Below are positions 17,630 through 25,626 of a DNA stretch of 64,000 bases, piece by piece. The position numbers were made by a program, and so were the translations under genes. A model generated the notes under the pieces. That model did no database searches, was not told the origin of the DNA, and saw only the letters and a list, made by a program, of their open reading frames with translations. How positions within the stretch are numbered: position 1 is the stretch's first letter; each line of letters opens with the position of its first letter. The stretch comes from Chitinophaga rhizosphaerae (GTDB lineage: Bacteria > Bacteroidota > Bacteroidia > Chitinophagales > Chitinophagaceae): contig NZ_RXLO01000004.1 of assembly GCF_003958645.1 (NCBI RefSeq), forward strand, positions 248,001-312,000, written 5' to 3'.

Positions 17630-17865
17630 TGTAGGAAGTTTTTGGGACCTGCAAAAAAAATTTCTGCCTGATTTTAAAGAACTATAAAAAATGTGAATAT
17701 GTAACACAATTGCTCCGCAAACATAAAGAAATATTTAATATTTCGCATATGTATCTTGAAAGATTTTGTTAAAACGGCAGCGTAGGGAGTTTCGGGGCTT
17801 GGGGGTCGGGTATTTCGGGGGAAAGAGGAGGCCGCAACCTGCGGCCTCCACGGAAAAATATTTGC

Positions 17866-18840
17866 TTACCAGCCGAGCAGGTAGGCGAAGATGAGCGGCG
17901 CCACGATCGTAGCATCCGACTCAACGATGAACTTCGGCGTATTGATATCCAGCTTGCCCCAGGTGATCTTCTCGTTGGGTACGGCGCCGGAATAGGAACC
18001 GTAGGAAGTGGTAGAATCGGAGATCTGGCAGAAATAGCTCCAGAACGGAACGTCTGTCCACTCCAGATCCTGGTACATCATGGGCACCACGCAAATGGGG
18101 AAATCGCCCGCGATGCCGCCACCGATCTGGAAGAAGCCTACGCCCTTGCCGGCGGAGTTGTTACGGTACCATTCGCTCAGCCAAACCATATATTCAATAC
18201 CGCTCTTCATGGTCGAAGCTTTCAGCTCGCCTTTGATCACGTAAGATGCGAAGATGTTGCCCATGGTGCTGTCTTCCCAACCCGGAACGATAATGGGAAT
18301 GTTCTTTTCAGCGGCAGCCAGCATCCAGCTGTTTTTCGGATCGATCTCGTAGTGTTCCTTCATCACACCGCTCAGCAGCAGTTTATACATGTATTCGTGC
18401 GGGAAGTAACGCTCGCCGGCGGCTTCCGCATCTTTCCAGATTTTATGGATGTGCTGCTGGATGCGGCGGAACGCTTCTTCTTCAGGGATGCAGGTATCGG
18501 TTACCCGGTTGAAGCCCTGTTCCAGAAGGTCCCACTCTTCCTGCGGGCTCAGGTCGCGGTAATTAGGCACGCGTTTGTAGTGCGTATGGGCCACGAGGTT
18601 CATGATATCTTCCTCAAGGTTGGCGCCTGTACAGGAAATGATATCGACCTTTCCGGCACGGATCATTTCAGCGAAAGAAATCCCCAATTCAGCGGTGCTC
18701 ATAGCACCCGCCAGGGTTACCATCATCTTGCCGCCCTCCAGCAAATGCGTCTCATATCCTTTAGCTGCATCTACCAGTGCCGCCGCATTGAAGTGGCGGT
18801 AATGATGCTGGATAAATTGTGAAACAGGTCCTTTAGTCAT
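17866..18840 (-). CDS. Deoxyhypusine synthase family protein (probable polyamine synthase)
   Basis: The 324-aa NAD-dependent enzyme shows the family fold: GGKMMVTLAGAMSTAELG (36-53), ISCTGANLEEDI (68-79) and GGGIAGDFPICVVPM (240-254). In true deoxyhypusine synthase the last motif is GGGVVKHH, with the catalytic lysine. Here the lysine position is Gly245. Bacteria lack eIF5A, and some bacterial homologues make homospermidine from putrescine or spermidine, which is my preferred reading. ATG 18840 gives the usual N-terminus. A 10-bp hairpin (17827-17849) follows the stop. Confidence 0.82.
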   Translation of the reverse strand: MTKGPVSQFIQHHYRHFNAAALVDAAKGYETHLLEGGKMMVTLAGAMSTAELGISFAEMIRAGKVDIISCTGANLEEDIMNLVAHTHYKRVPNYRDLSPQEEWDLLEQGFNRVTDTCIPEEEAFRRIQQHIHKIWKDAEAAGERYFPHEYMYKLLLSGVMKEHYEIDPKNSWMLAAAEKNIPIIVPGWEDSTMGNIFASYVIKGELKASTMKSGIEYMVWLSEWYRNNSAGKGVGFFQIGGGIAGDFPICVVPMMYQDLEWTDVPFWSYFCQISDSTTSYGSYSGAVPNEKITWGKLDINTPKFIVESDATIVAPLIFAYLLGW

Positions 18841-18951
18841 TACAGTACGTGTTTTACTTGTGTATACAAGCCGCAAAGGTACACTTTTCAATAGCACAAA
18901 ATGTCAAAAAGATCACAAAACCACCACCCCGGTTCATGGGTGATCAGGGCA

Positions 18952-18984
18952 CAAAAAAACCGTCCCGGCTTTACCCGGGACGGT
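18952..18984 (-). terminator. Rho-independent terminator of the PepSY-like gene
   Basis: The stem ACCGTCCCGG/CCGGGACGGT (18959-18968/18975-18984) is followed on the minus strand by seven T. Confidence 0.85.
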
Positions 18985-19015
18985 CATACTGACTGAAACT
19001 AAAACTAAAATTCGG

Positions 19016-19459
19016 TTATGCTTTCTGCAATTTCTTGAGGCGGGTGAGGTTACCGTCCGAATCGGATTTCAACACCGTCCAATGCGTGTCGCTTTCCAGG
19101 GTCACAACGTAAGTAGTGAAGCCATTGGCATCATATTCCACGATGTTGTTGATCTTCTGGTCGGGATACTTCTTCATGAGGCGGGTGATCACGTTGAGCG
19201 GCAGGTCTGCATCGTCGATATAACGGCTCGTAGCCAGCAGGTTGCCTTCACGGTCGTAATGCGCGGTCACTTTCCGGGCGTGCAGGGTGAATTTGGCCAC
19301 ATACTTGCCGGAAGACGTGTACCAGGACACGCTTTCGGCGGTAGCGAACTCCTTCTTGAAGGAATCCAGCACTTTTTTGTTGTCAATGGTTTCGTCGAAG
19401 GCAAAAGCGCCCGTCGCGAATACGGTTACCAGGGTCAGAATGGCGATAATCTTTTTCAT
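19016..19459 (-). CDS. PepSY-like secreted protein (DUF2874)
   Basis: The 147-aa precursor has a signal peptide (MKKIIAILTLVTVFATGAFA-F). The mature part has PepSY-like strands and helix: FKKEFATAESVSWYTSSGKYVAKFT, then LNVITRLMKKYPDQKINNIVEYDANG, then TYVVTLES. Such periplasmic proteins resemble beta-lactamase-inhibitor-like domains and are abundant in Bacteroidetes, with no settled role. It is monocistronic with a strong terminator. Confidence 0.8.
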   Translation of the reverse strand: MKKIIAILTLVTVFATGAFAFDETIDNKKVLDSFKKEFATAESVSWYTSSGKYVAKFTLHARKVTAHYDREGNLLATSRYIDDADLPLNVITRLMKKYPDQKINNIVEYDANGFTTYVVTLESDTHWTVLKSDSDGNLTRLKKLQKA

Positions 19460-19876
19460 GGCGGAAAAATTTTAATCAGGATTTAAAATGTTTTAGAATG
19501 CGGTGTGTGATTTGATGATGTAAAATTAGTGCGGCCCCTGGCGGTTGGCAAGGGAATAGTTATGACTGGCATGCCAGTATGAAGCCAGTGTTATGTACGT
19601 TATAACGCATACGTAAAACGCATAGTTAGCGCAGTGCGAAACCCGCTACGGCGGCGGAGTTGAGCGGAAAGAGGAAATGTTGCACGCGCCGGGGTTAAGA
19701 CTTTGTTAAAGTGATCGGGCGGTGACAACCGGCAGCGGCTGGAAAAGCATTTTCGAAAACGGACAGCGTGTCGCGGTAGCGGACGGTCCAGGGAATAATG
19801 CCTATCTTCGGAGGAGCGGAAACGCTTGATTGTCGTGCTTTTGCCGTTTATCTGTGTGAAATGCCGCTTGTATCGT
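19460..19876. other. Non-coding gap of 417 bp with palindrome and direct repeats
   Basis: No coding sequence is supported here. The gap holds a perfect 14-bp palindrome ACTGGCATGCCAGT (19565-19578) and two AACGCATA direct repeats 13 bp apart (19604-19611 and 19617-19624). It separates a minus-strand gene from a plus-strand gene, so it must contain promoters for both. I could not place them with confidence. Confidence 0.5.
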
Positions 19877-20467
19877 ATGAACTATCTCGCCCACGCATAT
19901 TTATCTTTTCATGATCCGGATGTTACGGCCGGACAGCTGATCGCCGACTTCGTGAAGGGAAAAAAGACGGAAGATTACCCGGCGCCCCTGCGCAAGGGGA
20001 TCGTTCTCCATCGTGCGCTCGACGAATATACCGATCATCATCCCGCCTCCAGAACGGCCCGGGAAATCTTCCGCCCCAGTTCCGGCCTATACGGCGGCGT
20101 GTTCCTCGACGTGGTGTACGACCATTTCCTGGCCAACGACCCGCAACGGTTCTCCCTCCCCACGCTCGCCCGGTTCGCGGAAGCAACCTATGCCGCGGTG
20201 AACGGCCGCCTCCCGCAGCTGCCCCCCGCGTTCCGCCAGATGTTCTCGTTCATGCAGGCGCAGAACTGGTTATATCATTACCATGAGCGCATCTCCATCC
20301 TCCGCAGCTTCGGCGGCATCGTGCGCCGGTCCAAATATTACCCGCACCCGGCAGACGTGCCCTACGGCGTGTTCAACGATCACTACGCGGCCTTCCGGGA
20401 CTGCTACGACGCCTTCATCCCCGACGCCGAAAACTTTATGAAATCTCTCACATCTGAACTTTCCTGA
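19877..20467 (+). CDS. acpH: Acyl carrier protein phosphodiesterase
   Basis: AcpH removes the 4'-phosphopantetheine group from holo-ACP. From ATG 19877 the protein is 196 aa, matching the family (about 193), and begins MNYLAHAYLSF as family members typically do. HD-like metal-binding residues occur in GIVLHRALDEYTDHHP and DVVYDHFLAND. An in-frame ATG 51 nt upstream would add a non-homologous stretch and is rejected. Confidence 0.88.
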   Translation: MNYLAHAYLSFHDPDVTAGQLIADFVKGKKTEDYPAPLRKGIVLHRALDEYTDHHPASRTAREIFRPSSGLYGGVFLDVVYDHFLANDPQRFSLPTLARFAEATYAAVNGRLPQLPPAFRQMFSFMQAQNWLYHYHERISILRSFGGIVRRSKYYPHPADVPYGVFNDHYAAFRDCYDAFIPDAENFMKSLTSELS

Positions 20468-20521
20468 TTTTCGGAAAAACACGTAGGTTTGGGGCCGAAT
20501 TCAACCTATCATTCAAAGTAT

Positions 20522-21151
20522 ATGAATACGCTCAAATCTCTTCTCATTATAGCCGGCCTCGCCGTTAGCAGCATCGCCGGCGCCCAGGACCGTAAAATGC
20601 CGCCGGTAGACCCCAGTCCCATGGACATGGCCTATTACCCTGTCATGTACCCCTACGTGTGCAAGGTGAAAGGCGAGCCCGGTGTGCTGGTGGCCAGGGC
20701 CATTTTCAGCCGTCCGCAGAAAAAAGGCCGCCCCATCTTCGGGAACCTCGTGGAATACGGTAAAGTTTGGCGCCTCGGGGCCAACGAAGCCACGGAAGTG
20801 GAGTTTTTCCGACCGGTGAACATCGGCGGCAAATCCGTTCCCAAAGGCCGGTATACCATTTACGCCATCCCCAGCGAAACCAAATGGACGGTTATCCTTA
20901 ATAAACAGACCGACATCTGGGGCGCCTATAAATATGAGCCTCAAATGGATATCGTGCGCACGGAGGTGCCCGTGATCGCTTCCCCGGAAGAGATCGAAGC
21001 GTTCAGCATGGTGTTCGAAAAGGCGCCCTACGGCGCCAATCTGCTCATGGGATGGGACAAAACCCAGGTTTCCCTGCCCATCCGCTGGTCGGATTCCAAA
21101 GTGGTGGCTTCGGCAGACAAGCCGAAAACCGGCAAGCCTGGCCGTAAATAG
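20522..21151 (+). CDS. DUF2911 domain-containing secreted protein
   Basis: The 209-aa precursor has a signal peptide (SLLIIAGLAVSSIAGA-Q). The DUF2911 core covers about 60-190: RPIFGNLVEYGKVWRLGANEATEV, then GKSVPKGRYTIYAIPSETKWTVILNK, then MVFEKAPYGANLLMGWDKTQVSLPI. Function is unknown and the location is probably the periplasm. It follows acpH by 54 bp and may be cotranscribed. A strong terminator follows. Confidence 0.85.
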   Translation: MNTLKSLLIIAGLAVSSIAGAQDRKMPPVDPSPMDMAYYPVMYPYVCKVKGEPGVLVARAIFSRPQKKGRPIFGNLVEYGKVWRLGANEATEVEFFRPVNIGGKSVPKGRYTIYAIPSETKWTVILNKQTDIWGAYKYEPQMDIVRTEVPVIASPEEIEAFSMVFEKAPYGANLLMGWDKTQVSLPIRWSDSKVVASADKPKTGKPGRK

Positions 21152-21176
21152 AACCTTCGGAGAATCAACGATATGC

Positions 21177-21207
21177 AAAAAGGCAGCGGGTACGCTGCCT
21201 TTTTTTA
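21177..21207 (+). terminator. Rho-independent terminator of the DUF2911 gene
   Basis: The stem AAAAAGGCAGCG/CGCTGCCTTTTT (21177-21188/21193-21204) with loop GGTA is followed by more T. Confidence 0.88.
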
Positions 21208-21233
21208 TGACTACAGTTTGAAACATGGGGTCT

Positions 21234-21295
21234 AAAGAAAAAAGCGGTAAGAATACCGCCTTCAGAAAATTTTAACCATATCCTATGAAAAACCT
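21234..21295 (-). ncRNA. LytTR-box small RNA family, copy A
   Basis: On the minus strand a predicted transcript starts near 21295 and reads through the conserved block TTTTTCATAGGATATGGT, then AAAATTTTCTGAAG. It ends at the hairpin GCGGTA-TTCT-TACCGC (21244-21259) followed by TTTTTTCTTTA. A tiny ORF (MVKIF, stop) begins at the conserved ATG (21277-21279). The same block occurs three more times in full and once decayed in this window. It lies between a plus-strand terminator and the next plus-strand gene, so it is a separate antisense-oriented unit. Confidence 0.65.
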
Positions 21296-21299
21296 GAGT

Positions 21300-21368
21300 T
21301 AAAATTATCGGAAATCTTCATACATCTCACCGCATTCTAGTGAACGCGTGCTTTTATCTCGTAAGCGA
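21300..21368 (-). promoter_or_regulatory. LytTR-like boxes and -7 element of copy A
   Basis: Minus strand: box 1 CGCTTAC (21361-21367), box 2 CGTTCAC (21340-21346), left edges 21 bp apart, then TAATTTTA (21300-21307, 7/8 to TAnnTTTG). The box 2 to -7 distance is 40 bp, identical to copies B and C. No -33 TTTG is present, consistent with activator dependence. Confidence 0.6.
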
Positions 21369-21500
21369 TGGAAATGGGCGGGCGTAATTCGGATAAGTGT
21401 TCAAAAATCCCCCAAAACCGCACTGCGGCACGATTTCAGCGGAAACGGGATAGCACGTACGTGTAATATCGGCCGGGAATGTTGGGGTGGGTAAATTCGT

Positions 21501-21508
21501 TAACTTTG
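21501..21508 (+). promoter_or_regulatory. -7 element of the trans-sulfuration gene
   Basis: TAACTTTG is a full match to TAnnTTTG. The expected start near 21514 leaves a 20-nt leader. A TTG at 21482-21484 is a weak, closely spaced -33 candidate. Confidence 0.45.
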
Positions 21509-21533
21509 GTTTTCCCATAAAATACAGCAAAAC

Positions 21534-22673
21534 ATGAAGTTAGGTACAAAGCTGATCCATGCGGGTGTTGAGCCGGACCCATCTACCGGCGCCATCATGA
21601 CGCCGATCTTCCAGACATCCACCTATGTGCAGGCCGCGCCGGGCGATCATAAGGGCTACGAGTACGCCCGTACGCAGAACCCCACCCGCGACGCCCTCCA
21701 GAAAGCATTGGCAGCCATCGAGAACGGCAATCACGGGATCTGCTTCGGCAGCGGCCTCGCAGCCACAGACGCCATCATGAAGCTCCTCGCCCCGGGCGAT
21801 GAAGTGGTGGCTTCCAGCGACTTGTACGGCGGTACCTTCCGGATTTTCACCAAAGTTTTCGCCAAATACGGGATCAGGTTCCAATTCGTGGATTTGCAGG
21901 ACGCGGCCCAATTGAAGCAGTACCTCAATGCCGCCACGAAGCTCGTCTGGATCGAGACGCCCACCAACCCCATGCTCAATATCATCGACATCGCCGCCTG
22001 TTCCGCCATCGCCAGGGAAAAGGGCGTGCTGCTGGCGGTAGACAATACGTTCGCATCGCCGTACCTCCAGAACCCGCTGGACCTGGGGGCCGACATCGTG
22101 GTGCATTCCGCCACCAAATACCTCGGCGGGCATAGCGACGTGGTGCATGGCGCGGTGATCGTGAAAGACGATGCGCTCGCCCAGCAGCTGGCCTTCATCC
22201 AGAACAGTTGCGGCGCCGTGCCGGGGCCGCAGGATTGCTTCCTGGTGCTCCGCGGCATCAAGACCCTTCATGTACGCATGCAACGCCATTGCGAAAACGG
22301 CGAGGCCGTAGCCCGGTTCCTGCGGGCGCATCCGAAAGTGGATAAAGTGTACTGGTGCGGGTTCGAAGATCATCCCAACCACGGCATCGCCAAAAAGCAG
22401 ATGCGCGGTTTCGGCGGCATGATCTCCTTTACGTTGAAAGACGATAGTATGGACGCGGCCCTGCGGGTTTTGAGCGGCACCCGCCTGTTTTCGCTGGCGG
22501 AATCGCTGGGTGGCGTGGAAAGCCTGATCGGGCATCCGGCGTCGATGACGCATGCGTCTATCCCCCGAGAAGAGCGGCTGAAGAACGGGTTGACGGACTC
22601 CCTGATCCGGCTGAGCGTAGGCATCGAAGATGTCGAAGACCTGGTGGCCGATTTGAAAAAAGCGATCGGCTGA
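21534..22673 (+). CDS. Cystathionine gamma-synthase/lyase family PLP enzyme
   Basis: This PLP-dependent trans-sulfuration enzyme has 379 aa, the standard length. Key features are YEYARTQNPTRDALQ (substrate phosphate/carboxylate contacts), the GSGLAATDAIM loop, ETPTNP, and Schiff-base Lys195 in HSATKYLGGHSD. Sequence alone does not separate synthase (MetB) from lyase (MecB) or methionine gamma-lyase. The family makes or breaks cystathionine in the cytoplasm. No other methionine gene is adjacent. A full -7 element lies upstream and a terminator-like hairpin downstream. Confidence 0.9.
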   Translation: MKLGTKLIHAGVEPDPSTGAIMTPIFQTSTYVQAAPGDHKGYEYARTQNPTRDALQKALAAIENGNHGICFGSGLAATDAIMKLLAPGDEVVASSDLYGGTFRIFTKVFAKYGIRFQFVDLQDAAQLKQYLNAATKLVWIETPTNPMLNIIDIAACSAIAREKGVLLAVDNTFASPYLQNPLDLGADIVVHSATKYLGGHSDVVHGAVIVKDDALAQQLAFIQNSCGAVPGPQDCFLVLRGIKTLHVRMQRHCENGEAVARFLRAHPKVDKVYWCGFEDHPNHGIAKKQMRGFGGMISFTLKDDSMDAALRVLSGTRLFSLAESLGGVESLIGHPASMTHASIPREERLKNGLTDSLIRLSVGIEDVEDLVADLKKAIG

Positions 22674-22719
22674 TTGGATTGTTGCGGTAATCTGCTTACT
22701 TTTAGCGCATTACACCTAC

Positions 22720-22757
22720 ATGCCTCCCGTTCTTGTAAAGGGCCGGGGGCATTTTTC
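22720..22757 (+). terminator. Probable terminator of the trans-sulfuration gene
   Basis: ATGCCTCC (22720-22727) pairs with GGGGGCAT (22745-22752), with one wobble and a long loop, followed by TTTTT. Confidence 0.5.
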
Positions 22758-22765
22758 CATATACT

Positions 22766-23545
22766 ATGACCATGAAGTTCCAGCAACTGAAAGAATTTTT
22801 GGATGCCAAAGCGGAGCATTACGACCAGCCGGGATTTATAGCCGGCGACCCGGTGAGCATCCCGCACCGGTTCACGAAGCTCCAGGACATTGAGATCGCG
22901 GGACTTTTCGCGGCCATTCTGGCCTGGGGGAACCGTACCACCATCATCAACAAGTGCACCGAGTTGATGGGGCTGTTTGACAATGCTCCGTACGATTACA
23001 TCTTAAACCACGAACCGCGAGACCGGATGAAGCTCATGCACTTCCGGCACCGCACGTTCAACGGGCTGGATTTGCTCTATTTCACAGAGTTCCTCCAGCA
23101 CTATTATTCCAACGTCACTTCCCTGGAATTCGCATTCAGCGGGTACCTCCAGCCGGAAGACACCAACGTCGAAAACGCCCTCACCGGCTTCCAGAAAATG
23201 TTTTTCGCCATGGAACATCCGGAACGGACCCGCAAGCACGTTTCCAGCCCCGCGCGCAACAGCGCCTGCAAACGGCTGAACATGTTCCTTCGGTGGATGG
23301 TAAGGCAAGACAAAAATGGCGTGGATTTTGGACTATGGAAGCAAATTTCGCCGTCGCAACTCGTGTGCCCGGTAGATATTCACGTTAGCCGCGTGGCCGC
23401 AAGGCTCGGCCTCATCCAGAGCGCAGACGCGAACTGGAAAACGGCCCTGGAGCTCACCAGCCAGCTGCGGCTCATGGAACCCGCAGACCCCGTGAAATAC
23501 GATTTCGCGCTGTTCGGCCTCGGGGTCATCGAAAAATACGTTTGA
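22766..23545 (+). CDS. TIGR02757 family protein
   Basis: The 259-aa soluble protein matches the conserved Bacteroidetes/Deltaproteobacteria family TIGR02757 (DUF2400). Visible features are LQDIEIAGLFAAILAWGNRTTIINK near residue 40, ARNSACKRLNMFLRWMVR around 155, and CPVDIHVSRVAARLGL near 195. The helical pattern and the late LVCPVDIH segment recall HhH-GPD-type DNA-repair folds, but no catalytic assignment is possible. The start may be ATG 22766 or ATG 22772. Confidence 0.85.
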   Translation: MTMKFQQLKEFLDAKAEHYDQPGFIAGDPVSIPHRFTKLQDIEIAGLFAAILAWGNRTTIINKCTELMGLFDNAPYDYILNHEPRDRMKLMHFRHRTFNGLDLLYFTEFLQHYYSNVTSLEFAFSGYLQPEDTNVENALTGFQKMFFAMEHPERTRKHVSSPARNSACKRLNMFLRWMVRQDKNGVDFGLWKQISPSQLVCPVDIHVSRVAARLGLIQSADANWKTALELTSQLRLMEPADPVKYDFALFGLGVIEKYV

Positions 23546-23560
23546 TCAAAGTACGAGATA

Positions 23561-24499
23561 ATGAAGAAACTCACCGGACTGGTAGCGATGTGCTGCCTCG
23601 CTTTATCCCTCTCCGCGCAGGATTATGTGGAGCTGAACTACAACCTGAAGACGGGTAGCGAATTTACGCTCAGCCAGGAAAGCCGCAGTGAAACCTACAT
23701 GACGGTACAGGAAGTGGTGCAACGGACAACCCGCGATTACAATAATAAAATGTCCATCAAAGTCACGGACGCCGCGCCCGGACGGTTCACCATGCATTGG
23801 TCGTACACCGATATCAAATTCAACTTCAACGCCAAAAACCAGAATATTTACGTAGACGCCAAAACCGACCATCCGGACGAGCCTCTCCAGGGCGCCCTCA
23901 AGCTCATGCTCAACCAGCCCTTTACCGTTGAGATCCAGGGCAATGGCACCATCAACAAGGTAGAAGGGCTCGACCAGCTCATGGAAAAAGCCGCAGAAGC
24001 TTTCGCCAAACTGAAATCGGACGAGCGCGACGCGTATAAAAAACTCCTGAAAGACCAGTTCGGCACAGACGCATTCCGCGGATGGCTGGAGCAGCTGCTC
24101 GTCATTTACCCCGTTCACGGCATCAAGAACGGCACGCAGTGGGAGGAAAGCGTTCCCCTGCGCGGGGGGCTCAAAGGCCGGGTAGACCTGTACTGGAACC
24201 TCCAGCATTGGGACGGGCAAACGGCCAAGGTCAACGCCGAAGGCAATATCAAGACCGACCGGGTTGAAACCTTCACCATTGAAGACGGCATCCAGGCCAC
24301 GGCCGCCATCGAAGGGAAGCTCATCACCAATTACCTCATCCTCCGCGAAAGCGGATTCCCCAGCATCGCCGTGCAAAACACGGAAATGAACGGTAAATAC
24401 GTCTATCTCGCCAATCGCAAAAAGCAATTGAAAAAAGACCTGACCGTGCCGGTAAAAATCGTGACGAACGCATCCTACAAGATCAAGCAGGTAAAATAA
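23561..24499 (+). CDS. DUF6263-like secreted protein
   Basis: The 312-aa precursor has a signal peptide (LVAMCCLALSLSA-Q). The mature protein is beta-rich and begins YVELNYNLKTGSEFTLSQES. It includes the family-like passage TINKVEGLDQLMEKA and ends in a basic tail. Members are periplasmic proteins of unknown function. The gene follows TIGR02757 by 15 bp, and its stop codon TAA shares its last base with the ATG of the next gene, so the three form an operon. Confidence 0.7.
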   Translation: MKKLTGLVAMCCLALSLSAQDYVELNYNLKTGSEFTLSQESRSETYMTVQEVVQRTTRDYNNKMSIKVTDAAPGRFTMHWSYTDIKFNFNAKNQNIYVDAKTDHPDEPLQGALKLMLNQPFTVEIQGNGTINKVEGLDQLMEKAAEAFAKLKSDERDAYKKLLKDQFGTDAFRGWLEQLLVIYPVHGIKNGTQWEESVPLRGGLKGRVDLYWNLQHWDGQTAKVNAEGNIKTDRVETFTIEDGIQATAAIEGKLITNYLILRESGFPSIAVQNTEMNGKYVYLANRKKQLKKDLTVPVKIVTNASYKIKQVK

Positions 24500-24834
24500 T
24501 GGAACAAAAGTACCTGGAAGCCACAGGGTCCTGGCTGCAGGAAAACGCCGGCATCCGGCTGCCATCCGCATTTTCCCTCGAAGACCTGGAACAGGCCCTC
24601 GCGGCGCAGATCGAGATGCTGGTGGAAAGGGATTTCCAGCAATTCGTTTTGCTGCTCTACCAGGTGGATGTGTCGGAAAGAAAGGTGAAAGACATCCTCG
24701 CTTCGCAAAATTACCCGGACGTGTACCGCTCCATCGCCCGGCTGATCATCGACCGGCAAACCGAAAAGATCATTTCCCGCGAAACATACCGCCAGCCGCC
24801 CGATCCGCAGGCCAGCGAAGAAGAAAAATGGTAA
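24499..24834 (+). CDS. Conserved hypothetical protein, 111 aa
   Basis: This small acidic helical cytoplasmic protein (AFSLEDLEQALAAQIEMLVERDFQQFVLLLYQ...) has no known motif. Its length and its helix-rich, Gln/Glu-rich character match small conserved proteins of Chitinophagaceae. The TAATG junction with the preceding gene implies coupled translation. Function unknown. Confidence 0.7.
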   Translation: MEQKYLEATGSWLQENAGIRLPSAFSLEDLEQALAAQIEMLVERDFQQFVLLLYQVDVSERKVKDILASQNYPDVYRSIARLIIDRQTEKIISRETYRQPPDPQASEEEKW

Positions 24835-24848
24835 ACCGAATATAAACG

Positions 24849-24878
24849 CGAACGGCTCCGGAATCCCGGAGCCGTTCG
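24849..24878. terminator. Bidirectional hairpin between convergent genes
   Basis: A perfect 13-bp stem CGAACGGCTCCGG/CCGGAGCCGTTCG with loop AATC. T-tracts are short on both sides, so efficiency is uncertain. Confidence 0.65.
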
Positions 24879-24897
24879 GTATTTCAGTTGGATCGTG

Positions 24898-25560
24898 TTA
24901 CTTCTCGAACATGAGCGATTTCACTTTGCCTTTATCTTCCTTCTCCTTTTCCAGGTCGAAGAAAGTCCCGAAAACGCGGTCCCAAAATGCGGAGCTCACC
25001 CCGAACCCTTTTTCTTCACTTTTGTAGTGATGCAGGTGATGATTGCGCCAGAGCGGCTTCATGAACCGGAACGGCGGGTTCCAGGCGTGAATGGCGTAAT
25101 GCATGCTGCCGTACATCAGGTAGCCAAGCAGGAATCCGGGAAAAAACATGAACGTGTATTGCCGCAGGAAGATATACTGCGCCCCGAAGATCAGCGAGGC
25201 CAAAATCAGGCTGGGCACCGGCGGCATGAAGAGCCGCTGCTTGTCTCGCGGGTACTCGTGATGGTTACCATGCAGCACGTAAATGAACCGCGTCATCCGC
25301 GGACTGTCCGATATCATATGAAAAATGAACCGGTGCATGATATACTCGAAAAACGACCAGAAGAACACGGCTCCGAAAAATATCAACGCGATGCGGCCAA
25401 TGCTGAAGCCTAACGTGTCGTAACTGTAAAACAGCGAATATCCGATCAACGGAAGGTACATCCCCCAGATCACGAGGGGGTGGGTTTTGGTCAGCATTTC
25501 CAGATACCGGCTTTCAAAAAGTCTTGCCTGTCCTTTATTCTTGATCTTCTCAAACTTCAT
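24898..25560 (-). CDS. Sterol desaturase/fatty acid hydroxylase family protein
   Basis: This 220-aa di-iron membrane hydroxylase has the histidine clusters HRFIFH (76-81), HGNHH (97-101), HYAIH (154-158) and HHLHH (174-178), with four hydrophobic helices between them. It is closest in pattern to fatty-acid 2-hydroxylases that modify sphingolipid or ceramide acyl chains, which Bacteroidetes contain. The exact substrate is inferred. ATG 25560 is chosen over an upstream TTG. Confidence 0.88.
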   Translation of the reverse strand: MKFEKIKNKGQARLFESRYLEMLTKTHPLVIWGMYLPLIGYSLFYSYDTLGFSIGRIALIFFGAVFFWSFFEYIMHRFIFHMISDSPRMTRFIYVLHGNHHEYPRDKQRLFMPPVPSLILASLIFGAQYIFLRQYTFMFFPGFLLGYLMYGSMHYAIHAWNPPFRFMKPLWRNHHLHHYKSEEKGFGVSSAFWDRVFGTFFDLEKEKEDKGKVKSLMFEK

Positions 25561-25626
25561 GACTCCCAAATTTTAATTAAACCATTTAGTTAATCAGTAA
25601 CAGGAGTAGGGAACTAAATGTTTTGG

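Noticed and set aside
21234..21259. Reading the repeated hairpin as a plus-strand element
   Set aside because: Only the minus strand gives a T-tract after the hairpin and a -7 element at a constant distance upstream; the plus strand offers neither.
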